DNA from: a virus
IMG/VR virus record: IMGVR_UViG_3300035670_000356
Coordinates: 1 to 47,365 of that record
Direction: 5' to 3' (one strand)
Length of the DNA: 47,365 bases
Below are positions 24,628-32,890 of this stretch, one piece after another. Position numbers and translations under genes: made by a program. Below the pieces are notes generated by a model. That model did no database searches and had not been told where the DNA came from. It saw only the letters and a list, made by a program, of their open reading frames with translations. Each line of letters begins with the position of its first letter. The stretch's first letter is position 1.

Positions 24628-25952
24628 TGGGAAATCTAAATGGTTCACCTAAAAACAACGCTCAAAATACTCCCAGACCAACTCCAAGTCCAAGTCCTGG
24701 AGTAGGACTAGTAACTCCAGTTGGGGCCACTGTTACATCAGTTACTACTAAAACCTCTTTTACATCAAAAATAAAAAACTGGTGGAAATCACAAGGACAG
24801 CTATCTACTTCAAGCATCCCTGTTTGGCAAGCCTACGCAGGTACGACTGTCGCTCCTGGCTCAGGACTATCCCGTGGAGCAAGTTTTGTTGCTTTTGCAG
24901 ATAAACAAGCGAGTAAAGCGAACAGCACCAGAAATGAACCAAAGACAGCTGCACAACATCTACAAGATTTAAAAAAGATAGAAAAAGATATAGAAGCGGC
25001 TAATAGAAAAGACCCAAAACAAAAAAAGTTGCCTCCACCAAATCCAAGCGAATACGACTGGAATCTACCACCACATAGATGGAGCCTTCCTCTTAGCTCC
25101 CAAACCGTTAATAATATTGAAAATCAAGAGCCTTTTGGTGTACGAGGAGAACCTCATGATGCCTATAGGCGCGGTCGTATCTGGTGGAAAGCTAATTATG
25201 GTCTTGACATAAACTACGGAAAAGATAAAAAATCTGTAAAGCTAGGTCAAGGAGACAACGATAGGAAAATTGGTTTCCAATTTCTTTGGAATCCAGAAAC
25301 CTTTGGAACCCAAGTCGCTGTGCAAATGGAAGCTGTCCCTCAACCAGCGGATATATTCCTAGGGGTTAGCGGCGCTTTCCCAGCTACTGAGGTAATCTCA
25401 TTTAATATCAGAATAGATAGAACTAACGACTTTGCGTGCGCTGCAGCCCGTGTTCCAAGACCTCGTCTTCAAGACAACACATTTAACCTAATACAGTACG
25501 AGCGCGGTTTTGCTGCTGGTGATTCTACTAGCGCTGCACGCTACATACTAACGGACTCAATAGGAAAAGAACGCGTTACAGACTTAAAAGAGTTTTATTC
25601 TGTTAGCGGAGGTTTTTTCTATTACGGAGACCGTCTAGAACAAAAAATTGCCGACTTGTTGAACTACGGAACAATAGCCGACATAGAGTACTTGTACAGC
25701 GCTATAAACGGTAAGGGTCCTGGTAACGGAAAACCATGGATAAATGGTAGAGGCAGAAAAACTGCAGACATAGGTTTCCTAATGCCAACCCTACTGCATG
25801 TTGATATTGGACCTCTTTCTTATGAAGGTTACGTGACTAACCTAAACGTAAACCACATAGCTTTCACTCCAGATATGGTGCCTATCCGTACTGATGTGAG
25901 CTTCTCTATGAACCTATTGGCAACTGTCACTCTTAGTAATAGCGAGGAGTAA
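24627..25952 (+). CDS. Baseplate or tail protein, function uncertain (441 aa)
   Basis: The start overlaps the tape measure stop (TAATG). A Pro-rich, disordered-looking N-terminus (NTPRPTPSPSPG) is followed by KIKNWWKSQGQ, a charged helix (~115-135), then KLPPPNPSEYDW and a folded C-terminal ~280 residues with beta segments (IGFQFLWNPETFGTQVAVQME; GAFPATEVISFNIRIDRTND; PTLLHVDIGPLSYEGYVTNLNVNHIAFTPDMVPIRTDVSFSMNLL). The latter pattern is typical of baseplate hub proteins near LysM and gpD-like genes in contractile tails. I cannot name a family. Confidence 0.6.
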   Translation: MGNLNGSPKNNAQNTPRPTPSPSPGVGLVTPVGATVTSVTTKTSFTSKIKNWWKSQGQLSTSSIPVWQAYAGTTVAPGSGLSRGASFVAFADKQASKANSTRNEPKTAAQHLQDLKKIEKDIEAANRKDPKQKKLPPPNPSEYDWNLPPHRWSLPLSSQTVNNIENQEPFGVRGEPHDAYRRGRIWWKANYGLDINYGKDKKSVKLGQGDNDRKIGFQFLWNPETFGTQVAVQMEAVPQPADIFLGVSGAFPATEVISFNIRIDRTNDFACAAARVPRPRLQDNTFNLIQYERGFAAGDSTSAARYILTDSIGKERVTDLKEFYSVSGGFFYYGDRLEQKIADLLNYGTIADIEYLYSAINGKGPGNGKPWINGRGRKTADIGFLMPTLLHVDIGPLSYEGYVTNLNVNHIAFTPDMVPIRTDVSFSMNLLATVTLSNSEE

Positions 25953-25953
25953 T

Positions 25954-26235
25954 ATGTCTATAAAACTAGGCTCCAGGTACGAACTTTCAGTAGTTGACTA
26001 CCTGTCATTAGACATTCTTGGAGACTCATACCCAGTCGTCTTTTATGAGTTTGAAGACTTGGGTACTTTAACATACCAAGAGTACCCTTGGAAAGAAGGC
26101 GACAGATTAGACAACATAGCTGTTAAGTTTTATAGAAATCCTCGTCTATGGTGGGTTATAGCTGAAGCAAACCCTGAAATAGAAGACATTCAGTACATCC
26201 CCGCTGGAACTGTTTTGAGGATTCCAAGTGTATAA
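25954..26235 (+). CDS. LysM-domain baseplate protein, gp53/gpX-like (93 aa)
   Basis: The 93 residues contain a YQEYPWKEGDRLDNIAVKFYRNPRLWWVIAEANPEIE core ending in IPAGTVLRIPS. This is the LysM pattern found in small tail proteins of contractile phages (P2 gpX, T4 gp53 N-terminal type), where it stabilises the central hub. It lies directly ahead of the gpD-like hub gene and overlaps it by eight bases, as is usual. GAGGAG is the ribosome binding site. Confidence 0.85.
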   Translation: MSIKLGSRYELSVVDYLSLDILGDSYPVVFYEFEDLGTLTYQEYPWKEGDRLDNIAVKFYRNPRLWWVIAEANPEIEDIQYIPAGTVLRIPSV

Positions 26236-27547
26236 AGCAACAGTTTCTTTACCTACAAGTTTTAGCCAACCAGACCGAATACATAGAGCCTGGATTCGCC
26301 AAGCTCCTTATGAGCACGAGTTTGCTGAAATTAAATTCCGTGAATGGGGCATTGATTTATCTCGGGTTAAACCTGGAACCCCTATAGAGCTAACCATAGA
26401 CACAAAGAAGTTTGTAGGCTATATACACGACGTGAAATCAGATATGTCAGCTACCACTAACTTCACTACAGTGTCGGCAATAGGCGCCTCCTATGTAATG
26501 AAGCAGCCAAACCAAACAATATATAAAAACATAACTGCCAGTGAAGTAGTCAAAAAAATAGCAATCAAGTATGGCTTCTCATATAACATCGAGCCCCATC
26601 CCCGAGTTTATCCACAGATATCTCAAGCTGGTCTTACTGATTGGCAGCTCATGGTCCGTTTAGCAAAACAAAACGGATACTTTTTAATAGTAGACGGCAC
26701 TACCCTGCACTTTAAACCGCTTTTAAAAGACTTTAACGACAACATACAAGAGGCTAAATACTTTGCAAGAGGTGAGGTTGGTTTTAAAAACAAAGACCTG
26801 CTTTACACCTTCTATCCTGTAATTGGTGAAACTTTGTCACACGCTGGGGCTGATAAATCAGCAGTAGCTGTTTCTGGAATAGACCCCATAACAGGAGAAA
26901 TACTAAAAGTAGTAAAGCAAGTACGAAGCACACCAACAAGAAAAAACTCTCAGACAGAACTTTTTGATAGGTACGCTACTTCTGTCGTAGCAAGTGATTT
27001 TGCTACAGCAAAATACGAAGCAGACGCCGCAGACGAGAACAGTAAGTTTCCTTATAGAGCTGAGATGGAAACAATTTGCAAAGGCAGCCTAAGACCAGGT
27101 ATGCCTGTATATGTAGATAACGTAGGAGCTGAGCATTCCGGGTATTGGACAGTCTTAGAGTCTATTCATAAAATGGAAGAAACTTCTCTAAATGTTATGA
27201 ACTTTACTTCTGAGTTTAAATTGGGAACAGACTCACTAGGCAGAGTAAACTCAGGAAGCGTTGAAACAAAACCTATAAATAATGGAAACAGAGTTTTAAT
27301 CCCTAATGTAAGACAAACGCGAATTGTGCCTAAAAGCAATTTAAAAAGTCCATCTGTTAGGGTAAAGCCAACCGGAGATGTTAGGTTAGTGACCTCTAAA
27401 AATAGAACAGCCCCTAACAAAAAGTTTTATGAGATAGCACAGAACACTTGGAGCTCAGACCAGGGAAACCTTAAAACTAAAACCCCAGAAAAACGACGCT
27501 CAGCTCTAGCAGCTGCAAAGGTAAGAACCCATGCTTCCAGATTCTGA
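26228..27547 (+). CDS. Baseplate hub protein, gpD/gp27-like (439 aa)
   Basis: Start GTG 26228 overlaps the preceding gene. The first ~330 residues show the gpD-like pattern: two beta barrels with the ITASEVVKKIAIKYGFSYNIEPHP segment, TDWQLMVRLAKQNGYFLIVDGTTLHF and a late GSLRPGMPVYVDNVGAEHSGYWTVLESIHKM strand pair. Proteins of this family form the trimeric hub at the end of the tube and hold the spike. The C-terminal ~100 residues are basic and low in hydrophobicity, probably a flexible extension. The spike gene begins inside its 3' end. Confidence 0.9.
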   Translation: MYKATVSLPTSFSQPDRIHRAWIRQAPYEHEFAEIKFREWGIDLSRVKPGTPIELTIDTKKFVGYIHDVKSDMSATTNFTTVSAIGASYVMKQPNQTIYKNITASEVVKKIAIKYGFSYNIEPHPRVYPQISQAGLTDWQLMVRLAKQNGYFLIVDGTTLHFKPLLKDFNDNIQEAKYFARGEVGFKNKDLLYTFYPVIGETLSHAGADKSAVAVSGIDPITGEILKVVKQVRSTPTRKNSQTELFDRYATSVVASDFATAKYEADAADENSKFPYRAEMETICKGSLRPGMPVYVDNVGAEHSGYWTVLESIHKMEETSLNVMNFTSEFKLGTDSLGRVNSGSVETKPINNGNRVLIPNVRQTRIVPKSNLKSPSVRVKPTGDVRLVTSKNRTAPNKKFYEIAQNTWSSDQGNLKTKTPEKRRSALAAAKVRTHASRF

Positions 27548-28217
27548 ACATCGTTATTACGGCATGTACAGGGCTACAGTTGTTGATAACAACGACCCTG
27601 AAGAGTACGGCCGAGTAAAGCTAATAGTTCCTCAAGTTACAGGTCTTGAGCCAACAGAGTGGGCATGGCCTGTAGGCGGAGCTATATCTCAAATTAAATG
27701 GCCATACGGAAGCTTTTATACAACCGCAGACCAAGCAATAGGAGTTAGTACACCTACTTTGGTAACTGGGTGGACAGAGTCTGACACTAACAAAATGTCG
27801 TTAAGCGGAAACCGCATATATGTAGATGAATCCGGAGATTATTTTGTTCAGTTCTCCTGTATGTTTACCAAAACTAGCGCTAACTCAGGAACAGCCGATA
27901 TGTGGTTTAGGGTAAATGGAGTGGATGTCCCATACAGTAACACCCGAATTACCCTTGCTGGAAGCAACGCTGAAATAACAATGACTGTTAGCCTTATTTT
28001 AGACTTAGAAGCTGGAGACTATGTAGAATTTGTTTCATCAGCTAGTGCAACAAACACATTTTTAAGCGCTTCTTCAGCAGGTGTTGGGCCAGGGGTACCT
28101 GGAATAATCGCTACTTTAAACTTAATAGGTAAATGGAAACCACAAGAGAACACTGGCGTATGGGCCATGTTTGAGGGTGGAGACCCTAACTTTCCGCTTT
28201 GGATAGGAGCATTCTGA
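27531..28217 (+). CDS. Baseplate spike protein, gpV/gp5-like OB fold split by an inserted beta domain (228 aa)
   Basis: The N-terminal part (residues ~9-55: YYGMYRATVVDNNDPEEYGRV, VPQVTG, WAWP) and the C-terminal part (~203-228: VWAMFEGGDPNFPLWIGAF) are both halves of the gpV/gp5 OB fold. Between them, residues ~57-199 form an inserted beta-sandwich domain (WPYGSFYTTADQ; IYVDESGDYFVQFSCMF; VNGVDVPYSNTRI; LDLEAGDYVEFV; PGVPGIIATLNLIG). The insert resembles TNF/C1q-like domains seen in environmental phage fibres. The protein should sit under the hub as the central spike. No beta-helix tip is present, so the insert may be the host-contacting part. Confidence 0.85.
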   Translation: MLPDSEHRYYGMYRATVVDNNDPEEYGRVKLIVPQVTGLEPTEWAWPVGGAISQIKWPYGSFYTTADQAIGVSTPTLVTGWTESDTNKMSLSGNRIYVDESGDYFVQFSCMFTKTSANSGTADMWFRVNGVDVPYSNTRITLAGSNAEITMTVSLILDLEAGDYVEFVSSASATNTFLSASSAGVGPGVPGIIATLNLIGKWKPQENTGVWAMFEGGDPNFPLWIGAF

Positions 28218-28627
28218 TGACTACTTCAGCAATATCACTGCCTTTTTCTTTTAATAATTTCGGTCAGCTCTCCTCTAGTAGTGACCCTAAAAAGATATGG
28301 CAAGACCGCGTGTTGTTAGTCCTCATGACAAGATTTGGTGAACGAGTTATGAGACCAGACTTTGGCTCTAATGTTTCCGCGACTCTTTTTGAGCCAGATT
28401 CGGTTGCCATAGAAACCATACGCCGGACCATCTCTGAAGCTTTTTCTGAATGGTTAGGAGACCTAGAGTTAACAGCTATAAATCCAGTGTTCAACCCCGA
28501 CACTGGAGCGCTAAATGTAAGCGTGACCTACCGACTTCCTACAGGGGAGGAGGACACAGTGCCCTTAAAAACCGCTATCCTTAGTAGGTCAGGAGACATA
28601 ATCCAGGAGATACCTAACAATGGCTGA
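28217..28627 (+). CDS. Baseplate wedge protein, gp25/gpW-like (136 aa)
   Basis: I choose ATG 28217, which overlaps the preceding TGA and has TAGGAG about nine bases upstream; the in-frame TTG at 28199 lies within that spike gene's end. The protein carries RVLLVLMTRFGERVMRPDFGSNVSATLFEP and TIRRTISEAFSEWLGDLEL, which match the T4 gp25-like wedge family, including the conserved F-G-E-R and P-x-F-G-S positions. It would anchor the sheath to the baseplate. The next gene (gpJ-like) overlaps, as is usual. Confidence 0.92.
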   Translation: MTTSAISLPFSFNNFGQLSSSSDPKKIWQDRVLLVLMTRFGERVMRPDFGSNVSATLFEPDSVAIETIRRTISEAFSEWLGDLELTAINPVFNPDTGALNVSVTYRLPTGEEDTVPLKTAILSRSGDIIQEIPNNG

Positions 28628-30314
28628 TGCTAGCAACTTTATCCCACAGGTGGACTACACCTCCAGGGATTATGAATCTATCCGAGAAGACCTCATTAAT
28701 CTCATTCCTAACTATGCCCCTAACTGGACGAATAGAGACCCGTCTGACTTTGGTATAACACTTATTGAGTTGTTCTCTTATATGGGGGACTTGCTCAACT
28801 TTTATATAGACCGTGCAGCCAATGAAGGGTTCTTAGCTACAGCTAGTCAACGAGATAGCATTCTAAGAATTGCTTCTATGCTTAATTACACCCCAACTGA
28901 AAGCTCTCCTGCTAGAGCAACTTTGACGTTTACTAACACAAATGCGGTAACAAAAACCATACCCGCTTTAACTCAGATTGCAACAACAGCTATCGTTGAT
29001 GGAGTAAGCACACAAATAATTTTTGAAACAGATGAGGAAATAGTAGTCCCAGCAAAAGTTGGAGCTGTTAACGGAGTTGCTGAAGTAGACGCAACGCAAG
29101 GGTATACAGTTACTAATGAGCTTTTAGGAACCTCAACCGGCAATCCAAATCAAGTATTTAAACTCGCACAGTCTCCTGTTATAGGTGACAGCGTGTCTTT
29201 GTCTGTAAACGGGATTACTTACAACTTCATACCGTTTCTTATTGACGCTACATTGTTTGACCCTGTCTTTACAACCTTCTCTGATTCTGAAGGAAGTACG
29301 TACGTACAATTTGGTGACGGTGTTGGGGGAAGAATACCTCCCACTAGCTCTACCATAACAGCTACTTATAGAGTTGGAGCTGGCTCAGCTGGTAACGTTC
29401 CGGTTAATAAATTAACTTTCTTTTTAACAAACGTAACCGCTGGAGTAACGGTAACAAACCAATCTGCAGCAATTGGAGGGGCAGACGAAGAAGCTACAGA
29501 CTCAGTTCGCACCAATGCTCCATTAGCGTTACGAGCTTTAAATAGGTCTGTGTCCTTATCTGATTACGCCTCTACAGCGCTTCAAGTTCCAGGAGTAGCA
29601 AAAGCTAATGCTGAAGCTGAAGTTTATTCAAGCGTGCTTCTTTACATAGCTCCTTTTGGAGACCCAGGCGTTATAGGCGGCTCAACTACTCCAACATTTG
29701 ATGATTTAGCAACAAGAGTAGAGCAGTACTTTATAGAAAAAGCTCCGCCAAATACAACGCTAACTGTTCTCCCACCTTCTTACGTAGAAGTTAACTTAGA
29801 AATGACCATATATGTACTCCCACAATACAAACAAACAATAGTTCAGAATCAAGTCCTCTCAGCAGTTAGAGAGCTGTTTGATTTTGACAATACATTCTTT
29901 TCAGAGACCATACCTATTCAGTATATTTTGTCAGCTGCAGGTCAAGTAACTGGTGTTGATTACGCAACAATACAGTTATACAGAAGAGACTCTGATGAGC
30001 AGCTATTTAATATGAGCAATATTGCTAGAACGTCAAACATAGCAACCATTACCACCTCTGTAAACCATGATTTTACAGTTGGTCAAAAAGTTCGTGTTGA
30101 TAACCCATCTAATACATCACTTGATGGGGACCATGTAGTTTTATCAGTTACCTCAAACACGTTCACTTTTGCAAGCATTGGCGGAAACATTGTTTCTGGA
30201 CCAGTGAGCACCGGCACAGTTAGAGCTCTAGAAATAGAAACTCTAGTGTGCGGTGTAGATGAAATACCTCAAGAAGGCACCTTCAACATAGAAGTTGAAG
30301 GCGGGATAGCTTAG
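28620..30314 (+). CDS. Baseplate wedge protein, gpJ/gp6-like (564 aa)
   Basis: The N-terminus (DYTSRDYESIREDLINLIPNYAPNWT; DPSDFGITLIELFSYMGDLLNFYIDRAANE) is the standard opening of the baseplate J-like family. Later parts have GGADEEATDSVRTNAPLALRALNRSVSLSDYA and VPGVAKANAE, also characteristic. Residues ~465-535 contain an added ~70-residue module (ARTSNIATITTSVNHDF ... NTFTFASIGGNI ... GTV) that is shared with the long fibres. It forms the wedge heteromer with the gp25-like product upstream. The rest has normal family length. Confidence 0.92.
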   Translation: MADASNFIPQVDYTSRDYESIREDLINLIPNYAPNWTNRDPSDFGITLIELFSYMGDLLNFYIDRAANEGFLATASQRDSILRIASMLNYTPTESSPARATLTFTNTNAVTKTIPALTQIATTAIVDGVSTQIIFETDEEIVVPAKVGAVNGVAEVDATQGYTVTNELLGTSTGNPNQVFKLAQSPVIGDSVSLSVNGITYNFIPFLIDATLFDPVFTTFSDSEGSTYVQFGDGVGGRIPPTSSTITATYRVGAGSAGNVPVNKLTFFLTNVTAGVTVTNQSAAIGGADEEATDSVRTNAPLALRALNRSVSLSDYASTALQVPGVAKANAEAEVYSSVLLYIAPFGDPGVIGGSTTPTFDDLATRVEQYFIEKAPPNTTLTVLPPSYVEVNLEMTIYVLPQYKQTIVQNQVLSAVRELFDFDNTFFSETIPIQYILSAAGQVTGVDYATIQLYRRDSDEQLFNMSNIARTSNIATITTSVNHDFTVGQKVRVDNPSNTSLDGDHVVLSVTSNTFTFASIGGNIVSGPVSTGTVRALEIETLVCGVDEIPQEGTFNIEVEGGIA

Positions 30315-30321
30315 GAGAAAC

Positions 30322-30783
30322 ATGGCAGCCGTATACCCAGGGTCAATACGTTCTTTTACTACAAAAGCAAACAACGTTGACGTAATTGACGCGTCACATC
30401 CAAATCTTATTCAAGAAGAGGTTGTGGCCATCCAAAGCACTCTAGGCACTAATCCAGCTACCTCTTCAACAGGCTCTGGTGTTTATGTATCTACTTCCAC
30501 AGCCTTTGCTACAGTAAAAGCAAGATTAGATAACATTGAAAACGGTGTTTTAGGTGACGTCCACACTCAGTACGCAAAAAATGTAGGTGGTAGCACCATA
30601 ACCCCATCAGCTGCTGCAACAAAAGGACTAGTCATTAGAGCTGCGTCTGGTCAAACAGCTAACCTACAAGAATGGCAAGATTCTTCTGGTACTGTAGTTT
30701 CATATATTGATAGCGATGGAGTTTTAAACGCAGACAGCAGCGCACGAGATAACTTAACAGTCATAACCTGGCTTTTTGGATAA
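30322..30783 (+). CDS. Small tail or fibre protein (153 aa)
   Basis: Start ATG 30322 follows TTAGGAG. Residues 1-70 (MAAVYPGSIRSFTTKANNVD; NLIQEEVVAIQSTLGTNP) form a module I know from short phage tail proteins that often precede fibres. The second half contains GLVIRAASGQTANLQEWQDSSG-x-V and IDSDGVL, a short shaft repeat common in fibre proteins. It may be a short tail fibre or attach fibres to the baseplate. The exact role is not shown by sequence. Confidence 0.75.
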   Translation: MAAVYPGSIRSFTTKANNVDVIDASHPNLIQEEVVAIQSTLGTNPATSSTGSGVYVSTSTAFATVKARLDNIENGVLGDVHTQYAKNVGGSTITPSAAATKGLVIRAASGQTANLQEWQDSSGTVVSYIDSDGVLNADSSARDNLTVITWLFG

Positions 30784-30786
30784 TAA

Positions 30787-32841
30787 ATGGCTAGATACGG
30801 CGATAGTTTCTACGGCCTTGCGTACTACGGTGCTGCAACACTTGTTGACTTTGACGCATCACCGTTTTTGGCTACGCCAACTGACTATGGAAAAATAACC
30901 GTAACCTGGACTGAACCAACAGGTTCCTGGGACAAACTGCGGCTTATTAGAAATCCTTTTGGCTTCCCAATGACTCCAGACGACGGAGACCTGTTGGTTG
31001 CAAGCACGCAAGCTGATGACGATGTAATCTATGTTGACATTGGTCAAGTTCCAAATAACTCTGGATTGCTAGAAGGCCATACCTATTACTACGCAATATT
31101 TGTTAGAGAAACCACCCAGTACACTTGGGTAAAAGCTGGAGAAGCTCTTGGAGTATCCGTTAGAGACTACGGAACTGTAGACCAAATGTATGAATACCTA
31201 CCCGCTATATACAAGGTAAACAATGTATTTTCTGCGTCTGACAACGACACTGAGATAAATGACGACTTATACAACTTTCTAAATATCCTGGCTTTTGAAT
31301 ACGACTTTTTTAAAACTTTAGCGCAAAATGTCAGTGAAAGGTTTGACACTCTAAACCTAGATGGGCGACTTATACCCACGCTTATGAATGAGTTTGGCCT
31401 TGTATATGAACCTGAAATTGGGTTACAACAAGCAAGAATTCTACTTAGAAATGCAATCCGCATCTTCTCAAACAAAGGTAACTTATTTGGTTTAAAGACT
31501 TACGTTACAGCTTTTACTGGGTTTAACTGCGAAATAGGTGAGCCTGTAAATCTTATGTTAGATGTTAATTCCGGCTCTTTTAAAGAAACAATTGGATTAT
31601 GGGAGTCAGAAAGCAATGTAACTTTAACTCGTGGTACTTTGACTTCTGAAACACCAGCGGTAGCGCCTTATGAAGAGCCATTATCTCCTTCTAATTACCC
31701 AAATTTACAAAAAGGGTTTTTAAAGACTACAGCTACTTCTGCGGGAGAAATGACATTTTCTTGTGGGGTTTCCAACCCTAAACTAAAAGGAATACCTGTA
31801 ATAGCGGGTCATACGTACACCCTTAGTTTATATAGTTGGGCTAAAACAACTGCAAGAACTGTAGTTGTTGATATTCATTGGTTTGATAGAAACGAAACAT
31901 TTTTAGGCTCAACAGGTGAAGCGTCATACACTAACTCAGTAGGGGTATGGACTAGAAGCCCTGGTTCAACCGGCTCAGCTCCAGCAGAAGCTTACTTTGC
32001 TGTTCCACAAGTACGGATTGAAGCCGCGGCGTCTGGTGAAGTGCATTACATTGATGCGGTTCAATTTGAAGAGTCAGCATCTGTAACCACCTACGTAGAC
32101 CCAAGAAGAGTAGACATTATATTAAAAGCAAATAGAGTTAATTTAATTAAAAACCCAAGCTTTGAATCTTCAGGAGGTTTAAGCTATTGGGAAGAGTCTA
32201 ACGGTGCCGATTTGGCATATCCGCTTTCAGTATCACAAGAGGCTACTAATCCAATAAGTGATGAATTTGATTCTGTAGATAATCTAGTTAATATTTGGTT
32301 AAATGTGACTAACACCACAGACGCTCATATTAGAAATGTAGAACCAATAGAGGTTGTTCCTGGGGAACAGTACGCATTAAGCAGTTATGTATGGGGACCA
32401 GTTGTATATGGAACTCCGACTGAACAAGTCACCGCAACGATAGCTTGGTTTGATGAGTCGGATACTTATATTTCATCCTCTTCAGGAGATGCCGTAGTCC
32501 CATCTCTTGCTGCGTGGGTTAGGCCTTCAGTTGTAGGAACTGCACCAACTAACGCTAGATATGCAAGAGCTACTTTTATTTTTGGAGCTTCGCCTGGAGC
32601 CCTTACTGTTTATGGTATGGACGGCGTGCTGCTGGAGAGGTCTTCGTATGTGGCTCCATACTTTGACGGCTCTTATGGGTACAACCAACTTTCAGATTTA
32701 GTGTGGGAAGGCACCCCAGGATTAAGTAGAAGCCATTACTATAAAAATAGATTAGTTATTCAAGACAGGCTTGCTGAAACAGTAGGTAACTACATAATCC
32801 ACGGCATTCCGTGGGCAGTATTCGTCGCCCAGCCTGACTAG
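30787..32841 (+). CDS. Baseplate gpI-like tail protein with CBM-like C-terminus (684 aa)
   Basis: The N-terminus has YGDSFYGLAYYG followed by a fibronectin III-like domain (~20-125). Residues ~135-245 contain MYEYLPAIYKVNN, FLNILAFEYDFFKTLAQNVSERFD and FSNKGNLFGLKTYVTAFTG, the pattern of the gpI-like tail protein family that binds gpJ in wedges. The rest holds two beta-sandwich domains; the second begins LIKNPSFESSGGLSYW, a signature of CBM4/9-type carbohydrate-binding domains, and the first has a matching WESESNVTL / YIDAVQFEES end. The fusion brings glycan binding into the baseplate. It ends the tail operon. Confidence 0.88.
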   Translation: MARYGDSFYGLAYYGAATLVDFDASPFLATPTDYGKITVTWTEPTGSWDKLRLIRNPFGFPMTPDDGDLLVASTQADDDVIYVDIGQVPNNSGLLEGHTYYYAIFVRETTQYTWVKAGEALGVSVRDYGTVDQMYEYLPAIYKVNNVFSASDNDTEINDDLYNFLNILAFEYDFFKTLAQNVSERFDTLNLDGRLIPTLMNEFGLVYEPEIGLQQARILLRNAIRIFSNKGNLFGLKTYVTAFTGFNCEIGEPVNLMLDVNSGSFKETIGLWESESNVTLTRGTLTSETPAVAPYEEPLSPSNYPNLQKGFLKTTATSAGEMTFSCGVSNPKLKGIPVIAGHTYTLSLYSWAKTTARTVVVDIHWFDRNETFLGSTGEASYTNSVGVWTRSPGSTGSAPAEAYFAVPQVRIEAAASGEVHYIDAVQFEESASVTTYVDPRRVDIILKANRVNLIKNPSFESSGGLSYWEESNGADLAYPLSVSQEATNPISDEFDSVDNLVNIWLNVTNTTDAHIRNVEPIEVVPGEQYALSSYVWGPVVYGTPTEQVTATIAWFDESDTYISSSSGDAVVPSLAAWVRPSVVGTAPTNARYARATFIFGASPGALTVYGMDGVLLERSSYVAPYFDGSYGYNQLSDLVWEGTPGLSRSHYYKNRLVIQDRLAETVGNYIIHGIPWAVFVAQPD

Positions 32842-32870
32842 AAAGTTTTTCCTAGTGGTGTAGTCTAGCC

Positions 32871-32885
32871 CCTCCATCAAGGAGG
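32871..32885 (+). promoter_or_regulatory. Hairpin that masks a ribosome binding site
   Basis: CCTCC (32871-32875) and GGAGG (32881-32885) are perfectly complementary around ATCAA, and GGAGG is the ribosome binding site of ATG 32891. When folded, the site is hidden, so translation initiation may be controlled. The stem is only five base pairs. Confidence 0.45.
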
Positions 32886-32890
32886 TACTG

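Noticed and set aside
28199-28216. TTG start for the gp25-like gene
   Set aside because: The added residues come from the 3' end of the spike gene; ATG 28217 has a better placed ribosome binding site and the usual stop-start overlap.
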